Source: a virus
DNA: 35,862 nt
IMG/VR virus record: IMGVR_UViG_3300027687_000035
Coordinates: 1-35,862 of that record
Reading direction: 5' to 3' (one strand)
Each line of letters begins with the position of its first letter. Position 1 is the stretch's first letter. Of the stretch, positions 15,889 to 22,664 are shown piece by piece. The translations under genes were made by a program, and so were the position numbers. The notes under the pieces were generated by a model. The model saw nothing but the letters and a program-made list of their open reading frames with translations. It was not told the DNA's origin and ran no database searches.

Positions 15889-16634
15889 TATTTATTTCCC
15901 AATCTTTTTGCTATGTTTCTGACCGATGATGCGTGCCAGTTACCGCCTCTTGCAGTCGGTACACCAAGTTCATTTAGTTCCTGGGCAATTTCTCTATAGC
16001 TTTCACCAGCTTTTAATCTTTTATTAACTGTAGGAGCTATTTTAGTCGCAAAGTTATCAGCAATGGTTTTGACGGCTGTCGAAGCTGAAGCTCTAGCCTT
16101 GTCCATTTCATTATGAATACCAAGCTTAGTGATACGATTGCCATTAGATGAGATAATACTGCCCTTCTCTATTAGCTCCCCTTTTATTCTTGCAAGACCT
16201 GATTTGGTTCTTTTAGAAATCTTATCACGTTCAAAGTCAGCGAATAATGCCTTCATATAAAATCTTTCTTTATTGTCAGACAAGGTCGGATCATCGCAGA
16301 CGATAAGTTTAACAGCATTCTTTTTAAGAATAGTTTCAAAGAATTTTAAAGTATGCCACATGGTACGACTGAATCTGTCCAAGTCAGCTACAATAATAGT
16401 GCCATTCATAGCCTTGGCTGTTTCAATGCATTGACTAAGCTTTGGTCTATGCTCCGGATCTATTGTGCCTGACACACCCTCTTCCTTAAACCAAACGACT
16501 GAATGATTACCACCATTGAGCCATTTGAGGATCTCCATCTCTTGTCTTCTTACATCCTGGTCATCTGTTGATACTCGGACATAAGCAAAGTATGTGCCGG
16601 TGTGTTCTTGCCCGGCTGTCGTTTTGACTGCCAT
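15888..16634 (-). CDS. Small serine recombinase (resolvase/invertase family)
   Basis: 248 aa. The catalytic domain is complete: YVRVSTDDQ with nucleophile S22 and R20, the GVSGTIDPEHRP segment, and DLDRFSR with R87 and R90, which activate the scissile phosphate. A Lys/Arg-rich linker helix follows (DFERDKISKRTKSGLARIKGE). The C-terminal part ends in a helix-turn-helix, ESYREIAQELNELGVPTA then a recognition helix HASSVRNIAKRLG, common in resolvases. It is too short for a large serine integrase. It could resolve multimers, invert a segment or, less typically, integrate. No recombination site was identified. Confidence 0.88.
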   Translation of the reverse strand: MAVKTTAGQEHTGTYFAYVRVSTDDQDVRRQEMEILKWLNGGNHSVVWFKEEGVSGTIDPEHRPKLSQCIETAKAMNGTIIVADLDRFSRTMWHTLKFFETILKKNAVKLIVCDDPTLSDNKERFYMKALFADFERDKISKRTKSGLARIKGELIEKGSIISSNGNRITKLGIHNEMDKARASASTAVKTIADNFATKIAPTVNKRLKAGESYREIAQELNELGVPTARGGNWHASSVRNIAKRLGNK

Positions 16635-16936
16635 TAGTTTGCTCCCTTTATAAATTGTATGTCACCACCAGGATATTGGACCATGACATATAGAGATCCA
16701 CATTTCATAGCTACATCTGTGCAGATATCTGTGAACTCGCTTTGCTCATTATCTTCTAAAGCCACCTCGATCTTTTCACATGGAAGACCATCTAAATGAC
16801 CTTTCCATATGCCGGTCACCGGATAATGTGTACATCCACCAAATTGCATATAAAATGCCTCAATGGTTTTACTGAGCAGATTTTTCATACTGCCCAGCTT
16901 AGTTTCATGTGGAATGATTATGAAGGCTAGTTTCAT
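16634..16936 (-). CDS. Hypothetical protein of the leftward operon
   Basis: 100 aa from the ATG at 16936 (the longer frame to 16975 is less likely), which overlaps the preceding stop (TAATG) and is led by GGGAG 9 nt upstream. Begins MKLAFIIIPHETKLGS; compact alpha/beta look, four Cys, no membrane segment and no known family. Ends in KGAN, as does the gene before it, because the stop region doubles as the next gene's ribosome binding site. Confidence 0.5.
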   Translation of the reverse strand: MKLAFIIIPHETKLGSMKNLLSKTIEAFYMQFGGCTHYPVTGIWKGHLDGLPCEKIEVALEDNEQSEFTDICTDVAMKCGSLYVMVQYPGGDIQFIKGAN

Positions 16937-17253
16937 TAGTTTGCTCCCTTTATTAATAGTTCTAGTTCTTCCCATGCAACACCATCATTCTTATGTGGCT
17001 GGCATTTGCCTTTCCAGGTCTTGATAAATCTTTTGAGTTGCTTGGAATCTTTAAGCCACATAGCATGATCTTCATCATCAGAAGTCAATTCTTCTAACCA
17101 TTCGATAGCTATCTCTAAATGATATTCAGCTTCCTTAACCATGTAAGCATCAGTTACAAACTCATCAACTTGTTTCCAAGTAATGTTGTCAATATCTATA
17201 AACTGATTGGATAGTTCCCCAACTTTCATGGCACTTTTAACTATTGCTCTCAT
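16936..17253 (-). CDS. Hypothetical acidic protein of the leftward operon
   Basis: 105 aa, helical and acidic, with several Trp (WKQVDEFV, AIEWLEELTSDDEDHAMWL, WEELELL). Starts in TAATG overlap and ends KGAN at the next coupled junction. No family recognised. Early leftward genes of this size are often host-takeover or inhibitor proteins; for this one, that is only a guess from position. Confidence 0.5.
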   Translation of the reverse strand: MRAIVKSAMKVGELSNQFIDIDNITWKQVDEFVTDAYMVKEAEYHLEIAIEWLEELTSDDEDHAMWLKDSKQLKRFIKTWKGKCQPHKNDGVAWEELELLIKGAN

Positions 17254-17543
17254 TAGTTTGCTCCATCTAAATATTGCTTGTATTCTTCTAGTGAAATTTC
17301 ATCCTTTAAATATCTAGTCAACAAATGAACTTTTTCAGTACCTAATCGAATTATATTTTCAATTACTGTTTTATCCATAACGGGTTGCCTTCTAGTAAAA
17401 GCATTGCCATTACGACTTTTTGTTTTAATTAATTTAGTAATTTTAGGAATATTTAAAAAATCAACTTCCTTACTATCTAAATCTCTATAATAAGGAAAAC
17501 AATATTCTTTATTTTCAAATGATACTGTTACTGTCTTTTTCAT
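17253..17543 (-). CDS. Hypothetical protein, first gene of the leftward operon
   Basis: 96 aa with a strong AGGAGGT leader 6 nt before the ATG. Mixed charge, N-terminal beta-like segment (KTVTVSFENKEYCFPYYRD) then helices (VIENIIRLGTEKVHLLTRYL). Ends DGAN at the first of three coupled junctions. No family recognised. As the first leftward gene next to the divergent promoter region it should be made early. Confidence 0.5.
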   Translation of the reverse strand: MKKTVTVSFENKEYCFPYYRDLDSKEVDFLNIPKITKLIKTKSRNGNAFTRRQPVMDKTVIENIIRLGTEKVHLLTRYLKDEISLEEYKQYLDGAN

Positions 17544-17680
17544 TAGTTTACCTCCTCATAAAATTCATACGTTCTACAAACATTCAACATATGTTCTATT
17601 TACAGATAGCACATCGATATATAGAATACAAGACCTAGACGTAAAAATAAATAATTAATTTGTACAGAGAGAAAATAACA
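17544..17680 (+). promoter_or_regulatory. Divergent early control region
   Basis: A 137-base gap between the leftward and rightward early operons. It holds a very good rightward sigma70-like promoter, TTTACA (17599-17604), 17 bases, TAGAAT (17622-17627), then an ACCTAG box (17633-17638). Upstream are two copies of GTTCTAnnnACA at 17571 and 17593, 22 bases (two helical turns) apart, and a perfect AACATATGTT palindrome at 17586-17595, all plausible operator sites for the RHH, winged-helix or LexA-like regulators. The leftward promoter is not clear. Confidence 0.6.
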
Positions 17681-17926
17681 ATGGAAGTAGTGCCACTTTA
17701 TTTAAGGTTAACAAGAGAATGTTACGATATGTTAAAGTATCAGGCTAAGAAGGAAAGATGGTCTATGGCTGGGCTAGTTGAGAGTATTTTAAGAGAAGCT
17801 CTTAGACGTAGACAGCCTGGTTCAATATCTGATGACAACATATTTAGTGAGAAGCTATTAGTTAAAGATTATGAAATAGCCCAGGCATTAGATAAAATGG
17901 TGGGTAGCAAAAATGACAAAGTATAA
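17681..17926 (+). CDS. Ribbon-helix-helix (Arc/CopG-like) regulator
   Basis: 81 aa from the ATG at 17681, with AGAGAGA 8 nt upstream; a TTG start at 17660 would lie before that site. Residues 4-45 fit a ribbon-helix-helix fold: strand VPLYLRLTR, helix ECYDMLKYQAKKERW, turn SMAG, helix LVESILREALRRR. Such proteins bind DNA as dimers through the strand pair. First gene of the rightward operon and directly downstream of possible operators, so autoregulation and early/late control are likely. End overlaps the next gene by 14 nt. Confidence 0.7.
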   Translation: MEVVPLYLRLTRECYDMLKYQAKKERWSMAGLVESILREALRRRQPGSISDDNIFSEKLLVKDYEIAQALDKMVGSKNDKV

Positions 17927-18248
17927 AGCTATTAGAACCCAGGTCGATGGCATTATGTTTGACAGCAAAAAGGAATCTGAAAGATATAAATATCTAAAAC
18001 AAAGATTAGATGATGGGATAATCCAGGACCTAAAGTTACAGCCAAAGTTTGATTGTGTCATTAATGGTAAGAAGGTTTGCACCTATAAAGCGGACTTTGA
18101 ATATCTCCTGGTAGATGAAATAGGTCCACAAGGTCAGATTAGCTACTACGTTGTAGAAGACGTTAAAGGATTCAAAACTCCAATGTACCGGTTAAAGAAG
18201 AAGATGGTTGAAGCATTGTATCCTGGAACAATCATTAATGAAGTTTGA
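17913..18248 (+). CDS. DUF1064-type putative endonuclease
   Basis: 111 aa. It fits the DUF1064 family (PD-(D/E)XK fold, found in phages near replication genes): KAIRTQVDGIMFDSKKESER with the family's F-DSK-E-R-Y motif, LQPKFD, YKADFEYLL with the Asp of the active site, and YYVVEDVKGFKTP giving E-x-K. The order D, E, K is complete, so it should be an active nuclease, maybe on branched or tailed DNA; its substrate is not known. Lies in the replication operon. Confidence 0.75.
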   Translation: MTKYKAIRTQVDGIMFDSKKESERYKYLKQRLDDGIIQDLKLQPKFDCVINGKKVCTYKADFEYLLVDEIGPQGQISYYVVEDVKGFKTPMYRLKKKMVEALYPGTIINEV

Positions 18249-18429
18249 TAATGGAATGACAGCCGAACAACAGAAGACACTAGACGATAAGTATGAAGAA
18301 ATAATGGGGCAATTAAAGATAAAAGATATCAATCTATACCATACGTTGCGAGCAAATGAACTGCCTGGTTTTATCTCAGACAAGGTTTACCAGGTTAATG
18401 ACCAGGATCAAATGGAGATGTTGTTATGA
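18238..18429 (+). CDS. Hypothetical 63-aa protein
   Basis: Start taken at the ATG at 18238, which overlaps the nuclease gene by 11 nt; 18256 is an alternative. Acidic, helical (MTAEQQKTLDDKYEEIMGQL) with a C-terminal ISDKVYQVNDQDQMEMLL. No family recognised. End overlaps the next start (ATGA), so it is part of the coupled replication operon. Confidence 0.45.
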   Translation: MKFDNGMTAEQQKTLDDKYEEIMGQLKIKDINLYHTLRANELPGFISDKVYQVNDQDQMEMLL

Positions 18430-18563
18430 ACCAAACTTATTGCCCAGTATGTTCAGCCATAGTTAATAGACCTGATGTAACAGATGAATACATATGTCCG
18501 GTCTGTAATGTTAAAACCTTACCTGAAGAAGATGCCAATGAACATGATGAAAAAGATAGATAA
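18426..18563 (+). CDS. Small zinc-ribbon protein
   Basis: 45 aa with two knuckles, CPVC at residues 6-9 and CPVC at 24-27, spaced as in a zinc ribbon, then an acidic tail (LPEEDANEHDEKDR). Starts in ATGA overlap and ends inside the initiator gene, so it is easily missed. May bind DNA, RNA or a protein partner; its place before the initiator suggests replication or transcription control. Confidence 0.55.
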   Translation: MNQTYCPVCSAIVNRPDVTDEYICPVCNVKTLPEEDANEHDEKDR

Positions 18564-19737
18564 AGTAGAGCAAATAATAGAAGCTAGGAAGCAGATCCTG
18601 GAACTACCTAAAGATAGGATGGTATCAGATATGCAAGCTCCCTCACCTTTCACTACAATACCATCTAGAGCATTATCAGATAAGTATATATTATCTCATC
18701 CATCAGCCCTTCAAGTGCTGTGTGTCTTATGTTCATATGTAAATGGTGTATCAGGCACAGCTTATCCAAACCAATACTCAGTCGCTAAAAGATTAAATAG
18801 GTCGCAACAAGCCGTATCCAGGCAGTTTAATAACCTGGTTAAATGGGGCTACATCGAGAAGGTAATTAAAGAGAATGCCTTACGAGCTAGAGGAAGAAAA
18901 GGTGCAACCTGGAGAGTTATTTACGATCCTGAACTAACAGCCGATGACATTGCTGTAGCAACCACAGATCCAAGAGTTGAAGAGAATAAGGCTCAAGATA
19001 CTATAAAGGTAGTAGCCAAAGTCCAAGCTAAAGAAGAGAAGATAAAGGCTAAGTTATCTGAAGCACAAACTAAGTTAGTGGAAAGCATTACACAACGATA
19101 CTTAAAGGATGAAAGAGAATACTTCCCATACGATACAGTCTTTAATGCCGTTACTACATATCTATCAGGACAACAAACAATAGATGCCTGGAATAAGATA
19201 GGATCAGGGCTGTTGTCACCTATTGAGAAAGGATACTTAAAGCCTAATAGTGCTATGGGATCTGTGTTTAAATCACAACGTGATGTTGTTAATAGTAGTA
19301 ATACACAACGTGAGGTTGTTAAACATGTAAATAGGAATGTAGAAAAAACAACACCTGATGTTGTACCGGTAGTGCATATTTCACAACACAATGATGTTGT
19401 ACATAACTCTAATAATATAACTATAAATAATAGTATAATAGAAAATGGAAAAGAAATGACAAAGAGATATGCACACATGCTAGATGAAGTGATGGGAACA
19501 AGAGGAAGTTGGAGATGGGATATGAGGCAAGAAGCTATGGCTGAAGACATTGCCAGGATGGGAATAACAGTAGATCAGTTTACCGATACTGTTGAGAAGA
19601 TACTAAAGCATAAACGTAAAGAAGGAATACAACCGCCATATACTATGAGCTACTTCAAGGCTGTGTTTACTGAAGACAAGCCAGTTAGTAATGTTAAAGA
19701 CATAACCAAAGCATTGACCAGGAGCTTTAAATTATAA
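18538..19737 (+). CDS. Replication initiator, winged-helix (lambda O-like role)
   Basis: 399 aa from the ATG at 18538, chosen for GAAGAAG 6 nt upstream; several nearby ATGs (18532, 18619) are possible. Residues about 38-105 hold a winged helix: HPSALQVLCVLCSYVNG, YPNQYSVAKRLNRSQQAVSR as the helix-turn-helix, FNNLVKWGYIEKV and a wing. A charged helical part (about 150-200) and a repeat-bearing linker (about 245-300) lead to a C-terminal helical domain (EAMAEDIARMGI, FTDTVEKILKHKRKEGIQPP), reminiscent of DnaD-like modules. The linker DNA contains iteron-like repeats, as lambda O contains ori. With no phage polymerase or helicase visible, it probably recruits the host replisome. Confidence 0.7.
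   Translation: MNMMKKIDKVEQIIEARKQILELPKDRMVSDMQAPSPFTTIPSRALSDKYILSHPSALQVLCVLCSYVNGVSGTAYPNQYSVAKRLNRSQQAVSRQFNNLVKWGYIEKVIKENALRARGRKGATWRVIYDPELTADDIAVATTDPRVEENKAQDTIKVVAKVQAKEEKIKAKLSEAQTKLVESITQRYLKDEREYFPYDTVFNAVTTYLSGQQTIDAWNKIGSGLLSPIEKGYLKPNSAMGSVFKSQRDVVNSSNTQREVVKHVNRNVEKTTPDVVPVVHISQHNDVVHNSNNITINNSIIENGKEMTKRYAHMLDEVMGTRGSWRWDMRQEAMAEDIARMGITVDQFTDTVEKILKHKRKEGIQPPYTMSYFKAVFTEDKPVSNVKDITKALTRSFKL
19274..19445 (+). other. Candidate replication origin: four iteron-like dyads plus AT-rich tract
   Basis: Inside the initiator gene lie four dyads of ACAAC and GTTGT: 19275-19289 and 19305-19319 (5-base spacers, starts 30 bases apart), 19348-19364 (7-base spacer) and 19383-19400 (8-base spacer). 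Three share TGATGTTGT. Directly downstream (about 19401-19445) is an almost pure A/T tract suited to strand opening. This copies the plan of lambda ori within gene O. The function is inferred. Confidence 0.55.
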
Positions 19738-19768
19738 ATATACAAAACCTAGACGTTGATCTAGAATG
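19714..19768 (+). promoter_or_regulatory. Promoter with ACCTAG box before the SSB/terminase unit
   Basis: TTGACC (19714-19719) with AAATAT (19736) 16 bases on, and an overlapping TATAAAT, form a likely promoter at the very end of the initiator gene. An ACCTAG box (19747-19752) follows, with CTAGA (19749-19753) and TCTAG (19760-19764) able to pair round a 6-base loop. The TAnAAAACCTAGA...ATCTAGAATG series repeats the element at 5077. A further CTAGG arm at 19776-19780 makes the 33-base site roughly two-fold symmetric. Confidence 0.5.
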
Positions 19769-19833
19769 TGTACAACTAGGAAAACAATGATGATTCACAC
19801 GCATAGAAAAATAAAAAACCTGGGCAAAAAAAA

Positions 19834-19876
19834 GCGACCTTTGGGGGTGGTACCCTCGTGCGAGGTATAAGGGGAG
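19834..19876 (+). other. G/C-rich hairpin region, candidate cos site
   Basis: In an otherwise AT-rich 179-base gap between the initiator and the SSB/terminase genes, this short block is strongly G/C-rich: a G5 run and GGTACC, then a perfect CCTCG-TG-CGAGG hairpin (19854-19865), then a G4 run. Cohesive-end sites often lie just before terminase genes and look like this. A terminator is less likely because no T run follows. No cleavage position can be read from the sequence. Confidence 0.35.
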
Positions 19877-19916
19877 TTCACAAAATTATTTTCCATTTTT
19901 TCATTAGGAGGAGCAT

Positions 19917-20243
19917 ATGAGAAAACCAAGACAAGTTAGAACTATAAGACGTACCAAAGCACAAATGGAAGTTGATCGTATTGATTTATTAAAGCAAAAT
20001 ATTGAGCCATGTGAAGACGAGATGTTTTTTGAAGACAATCCTATTGCAGTTGCAGAAACCACTCCTGGATCTCCTACTGAGGAAGTGGGTAGGGTTATTA
20101 GAGCATTACCGGAGGTTGCTTTTGGCATGTCCGGTCTTAGTGAAATCATGGATACCAGTTCTAATCATTATCGATTTAAGCATGGTTCGGCATTTGATGG
20201 TGTTCGTTACACTTATGAGAAGAAGAAAGAAACAAATAATTAA
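19917..20243 (+). CDS. Hypothetical protein before SSB
   Basis: 108 aa with a very strong AGGAGGAG leader. Basic N-terminus (MRKPRQVRTIRRTKAQMEVD), acidic middle (EPCEDEMFFEDNP), and a C-terminal HGSAFDGVRYTYEKKK. No family recognised. First gene after the candidate cos region and second early/middle promoter; could be a packaging or regulatory factor, but nothing in the sequence decides. Confidence 0.5.
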   Translation: MRKPRQVRTIRRTKAQMEVDRIDLLKQNIEPCEDEMFFEDNPIAVAETTPGSPTEEVGRVIRALPEVAFGMSGLSEIMDTSSNHYRFKHGSAFDGVRYTYEKKKETNN

Positions 20244-20260
20244 TTGGAGGGAAAAGTTAG

Positions 20261-20671
20261 ATGGCAAGTATAAATAAAGTTTTTATTATGGGTAATGTTG
20301 GAAGAGATCCTGAAGTAAAGGCATTTCAAAATGGTGACAAGATAGCTAATTTTTCTATAGCCACTTCTGAGAAATGGACTGACAAGTCTACGTTAGAAAA
20401 GAAGGAAGTCACGCATTGGCATAGGGTTGTTGTTCGCAATCAAAACACAATTAAGTTAGTTGAGAATTACGTTAAGAAAGGCTCTTCAGTTTATGTTGAA
20501 GGAAAGCTTGTTTATCGTAAATACACGGCTTCTGATGGTGCTGAAAAGACCAGTACTGAGGTTGTTATAGGACCATTCAATGGTGACATTGTTTTATTGG
20601 GTTCTAAAGAAGATAAGCTAAATGAACAAGACAAAACTAATCAGGATCTAGATGATGAAATCCCCTTCTAA
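20261..20671 (+). CDS. ssb: Single-stranded DNA-binding protein (SSB)
   Basis: 136 aa. A bacterial-type OB fold is clear: MASINKVFIMGNVGRDPEVK, IANFSIATSEKW, THWHRVVVRNQ, YVKKGSSVYVEGKL and a short linker, ending in the acidic tip DLDDEIPF that binds partner proteins. Covers single strands during replication and recombination and would work with RecT, the exonuclease and host repair enzymes. The last 20 bases overlap the small terminase gene. Confidence 0.93.
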   Translation: MASINKVFIMGNVGRDPEVKAFQNGDKIANFSIATSEKWTDKSTLEKKEVTHWHRVVVRNQNTIKLVENYVKKGSSVYVEGKLVYRKYTASDGAEKTSTEVVIGPFNGDIVLLGSKEDKLNEQDKTNQDLDDEIPF

Positions 20672-21077
20672 AAAAAGAGTTGTTCCTAAAATGGGTAATT
20701 TGGGTGAAGTTCGTGAGATATCGAAAAAGCTCAAAGGATCTGACGTTATATTTGAAAACCGAGAGAAGATTGCTGAAGCCTTAATGGGTTTAGCGACTGC
20801 CAAGATAACTGATATTTTGGATTGGGATAGTGAAGGCAATGTGAAAGTTATGGACCCTAGAGATATTCCTGAACATGCGTTGCAATCTATCCGGAAGATC
20901 CGGGCTGTGCCGGTTGGTGATAGTGGCAAGATGCAATTAGAAGTTGAGATGATTGACAAGGTGCGTGTGTTGCAAATGGTGGCTAAGTCGGCTGGTATTT
21001 TAGACAGAACTCCTGAGAGTGAGAAGCCAAGTGTAATTGAAATTAACATGGTAGGACCTAAAAATGGAAAAGCCTAA
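20652..21077 (+). CDS. Terminase small subunit (probable)
   Basis: 141 aa. Directly before the large terminase and overlapping it by 14 nt. The features fit small terminases of marine phages: a basic start (MMKSPSKKRVVP), a helical region with VIFENREKIAEALMGLATAK, then ITDILDWDSEGNVKVMDPRD and ALQSIRKIRAVPV, and a short C-terminal helix RVLQMVAKSAGILDR. It would form a ring that recognises the packaging site and loads the motor. The call leans on position and pattern; the DNA-binding part is not obvious. Confidence 0.65.
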   Translation: MMKSPSKKRVVPKMGNLGEVREISKKLKGSDVIFENREKIAEALMGLATAKITDILDWDSEGNVKVMDPRDIPEHALQSIRKIRAVPVGDSGKMQLEVEMIDKVRVLQMVAKSAGILDRTPESEKPSVIEINMVGPKNGKA

Positions 21078-22581
21078 TGAGATGAATCTAGACTTCAGCA
21101 CCTCGCCTAATGTGTGGAAGTTTTTAAACGATAACAGCTTTGTTCGAGGTATTATGGGTCCAGTTGGGTCCGGCAAGAGCTATGCTTGTTGTGCTGAGAT
21201 ATTTAAACGTGCCGTTCAGCAAAAGCCTTCACCAGTTGATGGCATTAGATACACCAGGTTTGCTGTTGTTAGAAACAGTTATCCTATGCTTAAAACCACT
21301 ACGATTAAAACGTGGCTGGAATTATTTCCGGAGCATATTTGGGGCAATTTACATTGGTCACCACCTATTACGCATCATTTAAAACTACCGGCTAGAGGTG
21401 ATGCTTCCGGTATTGATTGCGAGGTTATATTTCTTGCTTTAGATCAACCCAAGGACACTCGAAAATTATTATCTATGGAATTAACTGGAAGCTGGGTCAA
21501 TGAGTGTCGAGAATTACCAAGTGCCGTTATACAAGGATTATCGCATCGTGTTGGAAGATACCCTTCTATGAAAAATGGAGGCACGACCTGGAGAGGAATT
21601 TGGATGGATACTAACCCGATGGATTCAGATCATTGGTATTATCGTTTGGCTGAAAAAGAAACACCTAAAGGAAAGTTTGCCTGGAAGTTTTTTAGACAGC
21701 CTGGTGGAGTTATTGAGATTCCTACTGAAGATGTTCCGGCTGAAATACCTGAAGCTCAAGGTTATATATCGGCTGGTAGTCGCTGGTTTAAAGAAAATGA
21801 GAAAGCTGAGAATATTCACAACCTACCTGAAGGGTATTACCAAGCTTTACTTGGTGGAAAGAATTTGGATTGGGTGCGTTGTTATGCTGAAGGAAAATAC
21901 ACTTACGTTCAGGAAGGAAAAGCTGTGTGGGAAGAATATGATGACGTAACTATGTCGGCTGAACTTATGCCAACCGAAAATATACCAGTACAAATAGGAT
22001 TAGACTTTGGATTAACTCCTTCGGCTGTCTTTGCTCAAAGATTGCCTAATGGTGCCTGGCATGTACTCCATGAGATTGTAACATTCTCAATGGGCTTGGA
22101 TAGATTTGTTGATGTACTAAAAAGTGAAATGGCTATCCGGTTTCCTGGTTACGAATTTATGGTTTGGGGTGACCCGGCTGGTGGAGCTAGAGATCAACAC
22201 TATGAGGTTACCAGTTTTGATTTCTTAAAAACGCATGGTATTTTTGCTCGCCCTACTGCAACTAATGATTTTAGAGTTAGACGAGAAGCGGTTGCGATGC
22301 CGATGAATAGATTGGTCCAGGGCAAGCCCGGCTTCCTGGTTAACAAGAAATGTTTACGTCTAAGAAAAAGTTTAGGTGGTGGTTATCATTATACCAGGGT
22401 GGCTATCGGTGCTGGTCAGGAAAGATTTAAGGATAAACCTAATAAGAATGAACATTCCCACGTTGGTGATGCTTTAGGCTACTGCCTTTTAGGTGGTGGA
22501 GAAATGAAACGAATGACGAGAGGAACAACTAGAAATGCTCAACCGGTTATTGCGAACCAGGAATTTAATATTTTCGCCTAA
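21064..22581 (+). CDS. terL: Terminase large subunit (packaging ATPase and nuclease)
   Basis: 505 aa. The ATPase has a Walker A GPVGSGKS at residues 32-39, the adenine-side arginine region YTRFAVVRNSYPML, and a Walker B-like CEVIFLALDQP strand. The nuclease domain shows the RNase H-like acidic strands: IGLDFGLTPSAVF, FMVWGDPAGG and HVGDALGYCLLGG. The gene would drive ATP-powered DNA translocation into the prohead and cut the concatemer. Length is usual for the family. The terminase type (cos or headful) cannot be told from this sequence by eye. Confidence 0.93.
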   Translation: MEKPNEMNLDFSTSPNVWKFLNDNSFVRGIMGPVGSGKSYACCAEIFKRAVQQKPSPVDGIRYTRFAVVRNSYPMLKTTTIKTWLELFPEHIWGNLHWSPPITHHLKLPARGDASGIDCEVIFLALDQPKDTRKLLSMELTGSWVNECRELPSAVIQGLSHRVGRYPSMKNGGTTWRGIWMDTNPMDSDHWYYRLAEKETPKGKFAWKFFRQPGGVIEIPTEDVPAEIPEAQGYISAGSRWFKENEKAENIHNLPEGYYQALLGGKNLDWVRCYAEGKYTYVQEGKAVWEEYDDVTMSAELMPTENIPVQIGLDFGLTPSAVFAQRLPNGAWHVLHEIVTFSMGLDRFVDVLKSEMAIRFPGYEFMVWGDPAGGARDQHYEVTSFDFLKTHGIFARPTATNDFRVRREAVAMPMNRLVQGKPGFLVNKKCLRLRKSLGGGYHYTRVAIGAGQERFKDKPNKNEHSHVGDALGYCLLGGGEMKRMTRGTTRNAQPVIANQEFNIFA

Positions 22582-22664
22582 AAAACTAAAAGATAGGCAG
22601 ATTGTAAAGAGATATCAGGACCGAATACTCGGAAATAGGACTAGTAATGGAAGGAAAAATATAA

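Noticed and set aside
18993-19550. Long antisense frame (185 codons) opposite the initiator gene
   Set aside because: The product is a Cys/Ser/Leu-rich string without domain sense, lacks a ribosome binding site, and the sense strand has clear winged-helix coding.
19738-19916. Rho-independent terminator at the CCTCG-TG-CGAGG hairpin
   Set aside because: No T tract follows on either strand; the surrounding G-runs fit a packaging or binding site better.
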